Assembly: GCA_023159155.1 (NCBI GenBank)
Contig: JAJNNX010000030.1
Span: 186,001-250,000, forward strand
Origin: Ustulina deusta
Taxonomy: Eukaryota > Ascomycota > Sordariomycetes > Xylariales > Xylariaceae
Length of the DNA stretch: 64,000 bases
Reading direction: 5' to 3'
Part shown: in pieces, positions 10,734 to 21,547 of the stretch
Layout of the letters: each line of letters opens with the position of its first letter
Numbering within the stretch: position 1 is the first letter of the stretch
Notes under the pieces: generated by a model
Told to the model about the DNA's origin: nothing
The model's input: only the letters and a program-made list of their open reading frames with translations
Database searches by the model: none
Position numbers and translations under genes: made by a program

Positions 10734-11750
10734 TCAAACTCCGCCTTGTGACTTCGTTTGGGACGTAGTAGGCCCCGTCAATGACACCAGTCGTTTCTTG
10801 CCGCGCTTGTTCCTCCAGTATGGCTCTACCCCTATTTCCTTGAATCTCTTCTCCTCGTACTTATTCGTCGTAAGCCAATTGCTCACGAACACTACCAAGA
10901 TGACGAAAAAGATTCCGAGTCCGGCTGCTAGAGGCGCGATGATGCTGAAAACGGTGAATCCGTAACTGAAATTTACGAACGCCGCGCTCTCTGTTAGCCT
11001 GTCCACGCTTAATCCCACTTGGAGGGACGATAGCACGAGCACGACATAACCTAGTACTGTCGCTAGTACGGTGAAGTTATCAGCGACCAAGTTTGTGTAG
11101 TCTGCATGGCCGTTCACGTGGGAGTAGCCGCGGAAGGAGCCTTTTAACCGATAGACTATGTTCAACCGGTCGAGACGAAGTTCCCCGTACCAGTATCTTG
11201 GATTTACCATTGCCATGTCGTGGTTTTGTAGTACCTCTTTAACCACGCGCTTCCATCCAGCCCACGTGAGAGAGGGGGGCACCAAGCCCTTCTCCTGAGC
11301 CAGACGAAAGTCGCTTTCGTATGCTATTAGTGCGGTGTATGAGAAGAGGAAGCCTTGTGCACATTGCGCAAGCTTGACATCTTGTAAAATATGAGATGTC
11401 CAGAATTCGGGATCCAGGAGCCACGAGGGTAAAGGCTTTAGGAAGATGCGTTTGCTCGACCATAGGAGATGGAGCTCTGGGTTTTCCGTGATGGTGATAT
11501 CTCTAGATGTCGCGACTTGATAATGAAGCGGACGGGGTGGCATTGGACGACCACATACCCATAGCCAGTCTTGCACGTCGTTTATCCTGTTGACGAGGAG
11601 CTCATCCCCGAAGAACTCTGTGTCTGCTTGTGGGACGATAATGTGGTCCTTCTTCGTACGGTGCGAGGCTGGTAGGTAAGAGGTGGCATCCTGTTGCTCT
11701 GTAGAGTCCCCGAGCACACGGGCCGTAAAGGGCGGACGAAGCCCATCCAT
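10734..11750 (-). CDS. DUF6601-like integral membrane protein
   Basis: Single-exon gene of 338 codons. The N-terminal two thirds is soluble, with a conserved-looking block (ELLVNRINDVQDWLWVCGRP, then HYQVATSRDITITE). Two hydrophobic helices follow near residues 225-247 (FTVLATVLGYVVLVLSSLQVGL) and 270-292 (a stretch containing IIAPLAAGLGIFFVILVVFV), and the C-terminus is short and basic. This matches the layout of fungal proteins of the DUF6601 type, often mislabelled as subtilisin-like proteases; I see no protease motif. Function unknown. Start at the first ATG, which begins the conserved N-terminus. Confidence 0.7.
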   Translation of the reverse strand: MDGLRPPFTARVLGDSTEQQDATSYLPASHRTKKDHIIVPQADTEFFGDELLVNRINDVQDWLWVCGRPMPPRPLHYQVATSRDITITENPELHLLWSSKRIFLKPLPSWLLDPEFWTSHILQDVKLAQCAQGFLFSYTALIAYESDFRLAQEKGLVPPSLTWAGWKRVVKEVLQNHDMAMVNPRYWYGELRLDRLNIVYRLKGSFRGYSHVNGHADYTNLVADNFTVLATVLGYVVLVLSSLQVGLSVDRLTESAAFVNFSYGFTVFSIIAPLAAGLGIFFVILVVFVSNWLTTNKYEEKRFKEIGVEPYWRNKRGKKRLVSLTGPTTSQTKSQGGV

Positions 11751-12644
11751 TGCGAGAGTCTTGAATCGGTTGGAGACAGGCTCTGTGAACAGACAACTCT
11801 GAGTTGAGCCTCAAAACTTTGCGGTAGATAATACCCCTGCCATAATATAATATACTACTAGTACCCATTACCAATAATATACATGTGTATTGGACCCCAT
11901 CACCCTTGTTAGGGCTGAATGAAACCACGCCAACCACCCCCGGAACTGCATTTGGTCAGCGTCAGCATGTAATTTCCTGGCTATTTTTGGCGCATTATGT
12001 AACTAAGCACCTCGGTGGCTGCTGACAGGGTCGTATGACACTCTTCCACGGGATGTGCCAAGACCAAGAATAACGACAACATTGGGTGTCTTTCCCGACA
12101 TAAGTATGCTACCTATGAAGTCTACTTGTACGGCTGCAAGACCAATAGGGTCAAAGTATACTAGGAAAAGCAACCTTCGAGTTGTTTGTTCTGACGAAGG
12201 ATTCGGCCCTAAGGAGTTGGCTAACGCCTTGCAGAATATAGTGTAGTGTACTCGCAAGAAGATGATCCACTTCGCTGCAACGCTGTCATCCTAGCGAAAT
12301 TGGGAATGACAATATGCATACAAGGTAGTGAACCACCCTTTACTAATACTGAGCCTTATTATGCAGCAGGGTCACGACTACCAATAATAGGATACATATC
12401 GTATAGTAGTATAGTGTAGGTACACTAGAAAACATGGGGGCATGGATCCTTCACAGAGAAAATAGTGTAGGTCTTTGGGCCGTATTATTCCTCGAATTAT
12501 GATAGGTGGTACACTGTGAGCAGGATGATCTGGACCATCTCGTCATGGTTAGACTGTTCAGTATAATATAGTATACATAACACACGATGTCCTCACACGA
12601 TCGAAACCAGAATCTTTGGGCTCTTTTGCAGATGAAGCATCGTC
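11751..12644. other. Divergent promoter region
   Basis: About 0.9 kb between the DUF6601-like gene (-) and the NACHT-ankyrin gene (+). Several short tracts resemble TATA elements (for example near 12400 and 12570). No coding signature. Confidence 0.35.
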
Positions 12645-15600
12645 ATGTCTCTCCAGCGCTCCGCGACGCGGAAGGCTGGTTCTGGCCCCGTGAAGGAGCA
12701 TAAAGACTACAGCGCTGCTGAACAGGCCATGAAGAAACTGTATCCTCTCGACAATCAAAATGTTGTACCCGAGATAGAGTGAGCGCTCAACTAATCCCAA
12801 GTCGTGGTGGTCCAGTTCCTCTAACAGTGTGTATTCAGTATTGTTCTCGTCCCCGGCCTGGGTGCTCACCCCGAGGAGAGCTGGAAATCCGAAAGCACGA
12901 AGTTTAACTGGACTACTGAAGCACTGGTCAGAGATTTCCCCAAATCGCGAGTACTTCTGTACAAGTACCAGTCAGCATGGACGGGTGCATTGAAAGTGAA
13001 ACAGTTTATGGCCAATATTGCCATGGCGATGCTCATAAGTCTTCAGAGTGAGCGGAAAGTATGTTGTATTCTCGCTCGAGATGCTGCGACGTGGTCTTGC
13101 TAATAGACTGATCCTAGAAATGCCAACGGAGACCTATTGTTTTCATCGGCCACAGCAGTGAGTAATTTTGGGCGAACTTTTCACGGCCCCGGGGAAAAGA
13201 AGCAGAAGAAGAAGAACACGGAGGCAGAGCTCGAAATGGCGATTACTGACCATGAGGATTGAAGTGGGTGGTCTGGTGATAGCTAAAGCAGTCATACTTG
13301 CCGACCAACGACGAGACAAGTTCCCAGTCATGTTTGAGGCAATCGCAGGGGCAACATTCTTCGGAACACCTTTCGGCGGTGCTCCCGCGGCCTCGGCAGC
13401 AGCAATGTATGCTTACGCAGCCGAGAAGATCGGCCAAGCGACATCTTCCAAGCTATTGGACCTGATGAAAGAGGGAGACGAGGGTTTGCGCGAGTTGAAG
13501 CACGAGTTTAGTGAGTAATCCCGAAAGCCATATTCTTCTCGTACTAGTCGTTCCAACGGCACGAAGGAACCCTGTTTGAGCTGGAATTCCGCTTTAGGAA
13601 TATTCCCACGCTTCCGAAGCAGTATGAGCACGCTTACAATAGCAATTACTAACTCAGAGTGCTACAGTGCGTCTCGTTGGGAAAATAAGCCCGAAGATCG
13701 AGCTTTTCTGCTTCTATGAGGAAAAACCTACAGATTTCTCGAAGATAGCCGGCTTACCATCGCTTTTTGGCCTAACAAAAGCCGTCATTCCAAAACAATA
13801 CGCTGATTTCGTCAGCCGGGACTCGGCAACATTACCTGGTGTTGATGAACTAGGGCTTGCCTCTAACCATCGTGATCTAGTAAAGTTCGACGGGCATAAA
13901 GATACGAGATGGAGCCAGTTTGTCCGTGATCCCTTGAGGAGGGTCATTCACGGAGCTCAGCTCACCGTCAAGAACCGGCTGAACTCAGTCCGCGACGTTG
14001 ATCAGGATATGATCAACAAGATAAGTGAGTAACCTTTGGCGCCAGTTTCTTGTTTTGGCCACTTGAGAATGTAAAAACGCCGCTGTTAGGCCAGAACCAT
14101 GTCTTGGAAGCTTCCCATGGTTTCGAAACACTCCAAGTTAAGCTCAAAATGACAGTTACTGACGCCGAGTATTGCAGTGGGAACCCTTGAAGGTGCTCAG
14201 GTTCAGAGGAAGCGGAGTACACTTCGACAGACCTTTGCGCCATCGTCTTGGATAACTGCAGAGACTGAGTATATACAATGGCTGGCCGAAGACCAAAAGG
14301 CTCCGGAGGCAGAACAGCCTCGAAATAGAGATTGTCTATGGATTCGTGGCCCCGAAGGAAGAGGCAAGACCAGTGCGTCTATGGCTGCCGTTGAAGAAAT
14401 TGAAACCCGCGTTATCAACAATGGAGAGAACGCGAGCGAAGATCCAGTCCTACTTGCCTACTTCTTCTGCGACACGACGCCAGACTACAACACTGCTGAA
14501 GACGTTCTTAAAAGTCTCATTAAGCAGTTGATCAGTCAACAAGTGACGCTGGCTGCTTACGCCAAACAATACGTAAAGAAGACAGCGAACGAGGGGGCCA
14601 AGTCACAACAAGCACGGGTGGCCGTTGAAAACCTTTGGCAAACACTCCAGGATATGTTGACTGACGAATTCATCGGTAGAAAGGTTATATTTGTATTGAA
14701 CAACATTCACTGCTTACCGGAAGACTCCGACTCGACAATCAAGTTGATGAAATACCTCAACGCCGAAACCCAAAGTCTGAACAGTGATGATGCGAAACGT
14801 GTCCCTACGAGATGGTTTATCACAAGCAGGGAGGCACACAATGTAGAACAAGCACTCAAGACCGATAGCGTTCGACTCGTCGATCTAGAGGACGAGAAGT
14901 ACGGGGACCAAGTGCAGAATGCTCTGAGGAGGCATGCTAAAGAGAGAGTTTCCACACTTGAGCAAGAGAAAAAGTACAATAAGGCGCTGGCTTACTTTGC
15001 TAGTAGCTTAATCGGGAGGCGAGCACAAAATACGCAATGGATCGACATCACATGTGTTCAGCTTCAGGAATTGCCACAAACACCTAGCGATTTGCCCGTT
15101 CGTCGTGCTCTGGAAACTATGCCTCAAGATTTGAAAAGCCTACTTAGCAAATCTTGGCTACGAGTCTTCAGATCGAACGAGAAAGAAGCTGAAAAGATCG
15201 AGGAGATGCTTCGTGCCCTTGTCCTCACATATGAAGACCCAAGTGCCGCCGAACTCGGTGTTCTTGCCGGGCTAGGCTCAAGCGAGGAGGAGAAAACCGA
15301 GCTCCATGGGTTGATAGAAAAATGTAAGCCACTGTTGTCGATGAAAAATGATACGGTCGGCTTCATGAACGGCGTCGTCAAGGGTCATTTACTCGAAAAT
15401 GCCAAGGATCTGCTTGGACTTTCACGAGAAGAGATTAAATGGCAGCATGGAGTACTCGCTCTCCGTTCCTACTCTCACTTGAAAGAATGCTACGATGTAC
15501 CAATACCGGAGCAACCTACACAGCCTCCAGAGCCCGAAGATGCGAATAGCACTGCAAAGCAGGAAACCGCAGTGGAGGCTGATGCTGATCAGGCGAGCGA

Positions 15601-18600
15601 GGATGAGAATGATGCTCAGGATGAAGACGATGACGAAAACGACGACGAAAACGACGACGAAGGAGATGATGAAGAAGACACTGGGGAAGATAGCGAAAAT
15701 GAGGAAGATGACGAAGAAGACTATGACGAAGAAGAAGAGGAGGAGGAGGATTTGGTCGCCAATCTCATGGCTTTCCCCTATATGATCAAGCATTGGTTGA
15801 GGCATGCTTCCAAAGCAACGCAAGAAATTGCCGAGGACTTAAGCTTAGAAGCGGACTTTTGGAAATCTGACTCACATATCCGCCGCAGGTGGCTCACCGA
15901 GTATTGCAGATTAATGCCTACTTTCGAGGGTTTCGATGAGGCGACACTTACGGGGTTACATATTGCCGCCTCAGTGGGCTTCGGGAAACTTGTCGCATCG
16001 CTGATACGCAACAGCGACCCCGAAAAGTCTGAAATCAAAGTTCGCGACTCTTTGGTGAACACCCCTCTACACTTCGCAGCTTATTTTGGGAGGCCCAAGA
16101 TCGTTGAAGAACTTCTTAATCAAGGTGCTCCCATCGATGATGGAACCGACATCAACGAACAAACGCCATTACATATGGCTGCTTTCGGTGGCCATGTCGA
16201 AGTTATGAGAAAACTTGTCTTGAGAGGAGCGAACCCTAATGCCACTGCAATTGAAATTGGGCCTGTGGTCAACGCTGCAATCTGTTCTGGGAATCGAGCT
16301 GCCGTGGAGCTGCTGGTTGAACAGGGTGTTTCATTAACCGTGGACCAAGAAGACATTGATCCGCCACTAGCCCTGGCAGCACTACTATCAGACGCTTCTA
16401 TGTTCGAATATCTGATTCAGCAGTATGCGGACAAGTTGCCTGCTGTAGAGTACTCAAAGGCGCTAGTGAAGGCGGCGGAGGCAGGAAAGCTAGAGGTTTT
16501 GAACAAGTTACTAGAGTTCGAGCACGATGAGCCATTCTTCCAAGGTGCCCTCGATGCCGCCATCGAGGAATGGAACGTGAGTTATTGTCGGAGTCATTTT
16601 CTTCCCTTTCTAGTAACTTGAGAGCTCCCCAAATGTCTCAGGAGTATGTTTCGGGGGCATGTTTCGAGAGCTCCAGAACTGCTTAAAAGAGTAATTACTG
16701 ACTCCAGCGGTTATAGTGGGATGTTGTAACAATACTCCTCCAGAGACGCCCTGGTTTAAATTGCAACGAGCTGTTCTTCACCGCTGCGACGTGTTCAGAA
16801 CCACAAGATAAGATGCTTGATATTGCTTGGGAGTACGCAAAAGGATCGATAACCCCTCAAACACTGAGTAACTCGCTCTACCATGCTACTGATAGGGAGA
16901 AGGACACAACAGTGGAACTTCTTCTGAAAAAGTTCCATGTAGATCCAAATGCAACGGGTGAAGAGTAAGTCATCCTTTTAAACTTATTCTATATCTAATC
17001 AAGCTAACCTCCGAAGATATGGAAACGCACTGACAGCAGCGGCTTATGACGGCATTATGCACATCGTGGAGATGCTCTTGGACGGCGGCGCTGATGTCAA
17101 TGCGCCAGAGGGTTATGCTATCCAAGCTGCGGCGGCACAGGGCCACTATGAAGTTGTCCAGGAGCTTATTAAGAGAGGCGCCGATGTGAATGCCTGTACG
17201 ACAAATGAGAACTTTACCGAAGGAACTGCACTGCAGGGAGCCATTGAATCGGGCCAGACGGAGATTGTCCGACTTTTGCTTGAGTCTGGGGCGGATCCTA
17301 ATCATGGTTCTGGGGAATGCGCACCACCCATCATCGCTGCGGCGAGAGGAGCCGAGGTAGAAATTCTTGATTTACTCGTCAAGGCAAAACCCAAAATAGA
17401 CGTCTTTGGAGGGCCTGATATGTCAACGCCGCTGATCTACGCCGCTGGTTTCATGCCCGTATCCTCGCTCGAACAGCTCCTCTCCGCAGGCGCTGATATC
17501 AATCTAGTCGACAATGACGGCGACACCGCACTTATCATTGCTTCAGTTAGAGGCGATGTAGATGCAGTCAGATATCTGCTCGAAAACGGTGCTGATATAA
17601 TGCAGTCGAGCCCGCGGAATGGTAATGCACTCCAGGCAGCACTAGACGGAGGGGATGAAGATTGTTTGAGGTTGTTAGTTAATCACGCCTCGGCGCTATT
17701 CGGGGCTCTTAAGAAGTCAATGGACTCAGGCAATATGGCTGTAACCAGTGTCATCCGTTCTGCAACAAGCACCAGCCAGGGTCTCAACTACGACGACGAT
17801 CCTCAGGCGAGCCCGCAGCAATTAAACCACGCCAAAGCAAATGGGGACATGAATACATCTGAAACGAGATCGACCAGTCTAGGCGATAATATAAACAACG
17901 CTAATGGCGGTAGTTATGGAGCTCCTAGAGGCCCAGGGATCAACGGTCCAAATAATGTTAGCAGCAATCACGATGTTGAAGGGGATTCTATAACCAACGT
18001 CGTATCTTTGGGGTTCTCAGGACTCACTAGCCACAACAATGTTGAGAACAACTCCGAGGGCCCCAAGAACGGCCATGACGATAGCCAAAACGAGGAACCA
18101 GCTATAGATACGGATGAGTTCCAAAGCGAGGCTGCTACTGAGGTCCCTACTGATGACGATGATACTGGTGTTGCATTATCAATAAACGACGATGGAAACG
18201 AGGCGGATGATGGCTCTGTGGCCAGGGTCGACCCCGACATTCCGGACGCTGTCTCGCAACTGTCAAACGAGCTTCAATCTGCACTGGGTAATCAGATCTC
18301 GCTGTTCAATCAGTATCCCAAACCTGAGGAGGAGGATGCCCCCCTAGACGACCATGAAGCCGCGACTTCAACACGGGGGATACAGGAGCAAGACATGACA
18401 GGACCGCTGGATCGGGAGCCACCGGTAATAGTAGGTGAGTCACTACCAGGGCCGGCCGAACTTCCTGCCCAAATCTTTGTTAAAAGAAAGCCTGCACCGG
18501 TAGCTTCAAGGCAGGAAACGACCCCTTCTCCGAAGACAGTGGACACTAGATATGAAGCACCGCCCACGAACATCGGTTACGAGGCTCACACAGCTACAAC

Positions 18601-19210
18601 GGCGTATCATCCAGTCCAGGACGAGACACAGTACCACCAAGTGCCTACGTTATCCTCAAGCACCGTGACGCAGCCAGTACCGCCGCCATCATCGGCGTCA
18701 TATCAAAGCGCATATGGACAGTTGTATCAGTCCAGCCAATCTTCGCAAGCGGCCCCTGTGGCGACGACAAGCTATCCTCAACAACAACGACAACAACAAC
18801 AGCAGCAACAAACACAATACCAGAAACAATCTCTCTACGATGGCTCGCAGTACGGGAGACCTGAGGCACGATACGCTGGCCAGCAACAGGCCTATACTGC
18901 CTACCATCCAAACGTCTACCAGCAACAGCAACATGCGTATACGCCTGAGCAGATACAGGCGTACCAAAACCAGGCGTACGACGAGCAATACCGAAACTAC
19001 TACGCCAGTCTAAAGACGGCACAACAGCAGCAGCAGCAGCAACAGCAGCAGCAAAAGCAGCAGCAATCTAATGAGCAGTCGATGTGGGACGATGAACGGC
19101 CATCTCTGAAGCCACAGCGATCGTCGTTCTTCACGGGCGGGGTGAAGAGCACGCTTGGTAAAGCGAAGGTTGTCGGTAATGGGTTTTTGAATCGGAAACA
19201 TACACCTTAG
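12645..19210 (+). CDS. NLR-like STAND protein: esterase (SesB-like) - NACHT - ankyrin repeats
   Basis: Eight exons (12645-12778, 12839-13058, 13118-13157, 13265-13510, 13668-14024, 14178-16576, 16717-16964, 17017-19210) join to 1,945 residues. Residues about 44-330 form an alpha/beta-hydrolase of the SesB/lipase type: DIVLVPGLGAHPEESW, nucleophile elbow GHSMGG, FFGTPFGG, and the histidine in NHRDLVKF. A NACHT-type NTPase follows with P-loop GPEGRGKTSAS (about residue 390) and a TSRE sensor motif. The Walker B position reads FVLNNIH, lacking the usual acidic residues. A very acidic Asp/Glu spacer (about 780-858) leads into two ankyrin arrays (about 920-1130 and 1220-1450). A long disordered tail ends in glutamine runs (about 1800-1900). 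In fungi such proteins act in non-self recognition and regulated cell death, the repeats sensing a ligand; that role is inferred here. Introns 3-6 are unusual (see the mobile-element entries). The start ATG is the only one in frame with the esterase. Confidence 0.85.
13158..13264 (+). mobile_element. Putative degenerate introner-like intron (NACHT gene intron 3)
   Basis: A 107-nt intron splitting the catalytic GHS-MGG codon run (phase 1). It begins GTGAGTAATTTTGG and ends ATTACTGACCATGAGGATTG plus AAG, with TG opening the next exon. It shares these ends with the better-preserved introns at 16577 and 54864. Its interior is different and purine-rich, so membership is tentative. Confidence 0.3.
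13511..13667 (+). mobile_element. Putative degenerate introner-like intron (NACHT gene intron 4)
   Basis: A 157-nt intron, phase 1, starting GTGAGTAATCCCG and ending AATTACTAACTCAGAGTGCT followed by ACAG, with TG opening the next exon. It shares length, both ends and the insertion context with the other candidates, but its terminal inverted repeat is weak. Confidence 0.35.
14025..14177 (+). mobile_element. Putative introner-like intron (NACHT gene intron 5)
   Basis: A 153-nt intron, phase 1, starting GTGAGTAACCTTTGGCGCCA and ending CAGTTACTGACGCCGAGTAT followed by TGCAG, with TG opening the next exon. The 5' TTGGCGCCAGTTTCT is similar (about 11 of 15) to the reverse complement of the 3' end, giving an imperfect terminal inverted repeat. 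The centre contains an AACCATG/CATGGTT hairpin around GGAAGCTTCC. Confidence 0.45.
16577..16716 (+). mobile_element. Introner-like element (NACHT gene intron 6)
   Basis: A 140-nt intron (phase 0) whose whole length aligns at roughly 90% identity, with one 4-nt and one 2-nt gap, to the intron at 54864-55010 on the opposite strand. It carries GGAGTCA (16590-16596) near the 5' end and its exact reverse complement TGACTCC (16699-16705) near the 3' end. GAGCTC palindromes and CGAAACAT-type repeats lie inside. Donor GTGAGT and acceptor TATAG are at the extreme ends, so the unit equals the intron. Confidence 0.78.
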
Positions 19211-19684
19211 GGAGAATGAGGATATTAGGGAAAATGTAGAGACTAATAACATATGTAACTTATCACATACCTTAGTATTTTGTGTCTGTTGGATACCTAT
19301 TGTAATTGGGAATACGGAGCTGTAATGACTTGGACCGCAAACCTAGCCTCGGTGCCGACTCTGTGCCTACTCAGTAAGTAAGTACACTATAATTACCGCA
19401 GCAGTATGCTACTACCTATACCTACCTATATGTACTTCAGTACCTATGTAGGCCAAGTCGCGGTATCTTATCTTAGCTTACTAGATAAAAAGGCAGCTAT
19501 ATCATTGGATGGAAAAAGCGGAGACCTGACTGAATGCCCATTTCATTTCTTATCAGGACCCAAAAATAGTTCTGATTGCATGCCATCGCAAGCCGGGAGT
19601 AGAAAAAAGTTCCTACTGTCAGGACTTTACGACATTTTCCCACATCTTGAGTCCTCCCAATTGCCCATAACACTAGACCCAAGA
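19211..19684 (+). promoter_or_regulatory. Promoter/leader region of EBP2
   Basis: Between the NACHT-ankyrin stop and the EBP2 start. It contains repeated CCTACCTATATGTACTTCAG-like runs. The frame upstream of the EBP2 start is open from 19406, but that stretch shows no conserved protein character. Confidence 0.35.
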
Positions 19685-21194
19685 ATGGGTAGAAGCAAGC
19701 TGAAAACTGCCTTAAAAGCAGAGAAGGGAATTGACGTTAAGAAGCTAAAGGAAAAGAGGAGATTGAAAGAGCGAACGAAAGCTAAGGTGAAGCGAACTGT
19801 TTCCCACGGCGGGGCACGACAGATCCCCGAGGACGGCAGCGGTGTGGACGAGGAGGAGGAGGAAGACGACGAAGATGCTGAAGGCGGTGCTCTTGTAGCT
19901 GAAGGTGGCTCTGACGAGAGCGAAGAAGATGGCAGTGCCGACGAGGAAGACGAGCCCGCCATTGATCTAGCAGCGCTAGACGAAAGCAGCGACGACTCCT
20001 CCATCGACTTCGAGGAGAAGATAGAGAGGCCGAAGAAACCCAAACAATCCAAGACCAACGACACGGCTCCCACACCCAAGGCTACCAAAAAGATTGCCGA
20101 AGACGAAGAAGAAGAAGATGAAGAAGATGAGGAGGACGAGGAGGACGAGGAGATCGATTGGCAAGATCTACCCCCCGAGGAGCGAGAAGATCTTGTCCCA
20201 CGCACGCGCATCAACATCAACAACACGACTGGCCTTCTCAACACACTAAAGCGCTTCGCGATAGCGACAGACGACAGCGCGACCTTCGCCTCGCACCAGA
20301 GCCTGGCGAGCCAAGAGCCCACAGCCGACGTCATCGGCGAGGACCTCATGGACGACATCAAGCGCGAGCTCGCCTTCTACGCGCAGGCCCTCGACGCCGC
20401 TAAGCGTGGACGGACTCTGCTCAAGGCCGAGGGCGTGCGCTTCTCGCGCCCCACCGACTACTTCGCCGAGATGGTCAAGGACGACGGACACATGGAGAAG
20501 GTCAAGGCAAAGCTCATCGAAGAGGCCTCAGCGAAGAAAGCCTCCGCCGAGGCGCGCAAGCTGCGCGATCTGAAGAAGTTCGGCAAGCAGGTCCAGGTCG
20601 CGAAGCTGCAGGAGCGGCAGAAGGCGAAGCGGGAGACGCTCGAGAAGATTAAGACCCTCAAGCGGAGTACGTATTTGTCCTTTTTTTTATTTTTTTTTTT
20701 TTTTTTTGCATTCTTCCGCTGCTACAACTTTGTAGCCTCGGCCGTTGTCTACTTTTTCCTTCCTTCTTTCTCTCCATTCTATGACGCTTCTCTCTCTCCT
20801 AGTCATAAATAAAGTACTCGCTCCCGTGGAATGAATTGCCTTACTAACATCCCCCTTCCCTCGACCAGAGCGATCAGAAACAGGCGGTGGTGACCTCGGC
20901 ACGCACGAGGAGGATCTTTTCGACGTGGGCGTCGAAAACGAGCTAAACAAGTACAAGGGCTCACAACGTGGCGGCGAGCGCAGAGCAGGGGGGCCGGGCG
21001 TCAAGCGGCAGAAGAAGAACGAAAAGTTCGGTTTCGGTGGCAAGAAGAAACACTCAAAGTCGGGCGACGCCACGAGCTCGGCTGATCTCAGCGGTTTCAG
21101 CGTGAAACGAATGAAGGGTGGTGCTAAGGGCAAAACGCCTAAGACGGCGCGTTTGGGTAAGAATAGGCGGAAGGCTGGTGCTGGGAAGCGGTGA
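19685..21194 (+). CDS. EBP2: rRNA-processing protein Ebp2
   Basis: Nucleolar factor needed for pre-rRNA processing and assembly of the large (60S) ribosomal subunit. Two exons (19685-20666, 20869-21194) encode 435 residues. The N-terminus (MGRSKLKTALKAEKGIDVKK) is followed by long acidic tracts (residues about 50-160). The conserved Ebp2 core includes DDIKRELAFYAQALDAA and GVRFSRPTDYFAEMVKDD. A coiled, Lys/Arg-rich region and a C-terminus rich in Lys-Lys pairs end in RLGKNRRKAGAGKR. The 202-nt intron holds a long T-run (about 20682-20707) and a TTACTAAC branch site. It is convergent with SPB1, another 60S biogenesis gene, with 353 bp between the stops. The start was chosen at MGRSKLK because the family begins there. 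Confidence 0.93.
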
Positions 21195-21547
21195 AGAGAT
21201 AGCACGTCTACACGAGGGCATGAATGGGGAACTAGCAAATAGAAAAATGAATGGCGTTCAAAAATTTTGGACTTGGGGGTTCTACTGCTTCATCGGCCTA
21301 GGGAGTAAGGGAACGCGAGATCTATGGAGGTGCTGGACTTTGTAGTCGAACTTGTCTCTCTACAATCAGCAGAGAGATCCCCATCATAATTCACTATCAA
21401 AATTGAACAGTCATCCCTAAGGGTGATCAATTTCTACGCGCTCAAGAGGGAAGTTATCAGAAATCACGGTAATATTCGCAGACAAGCTCGTTGAGTATTT
21501 TGTGATGTATTGCTGGAGAAGACCAGCTGGGTCTGAGGCCACTACCT
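21195..21547. other. Shared 3' region of EBP2 and SPB1
   Basis: 353 bp between two convergent stops; it must hold both terminators and 3' UTRs. No gene. Confidence 0.4.

Noticed and set aside
19406..19684. Upstream extension of the EBP2 open frame
   Set aside because: The frame is open, but the sequence is unconserved; the family starts at MGRSKLK and the stretch looks like promoter or leader.
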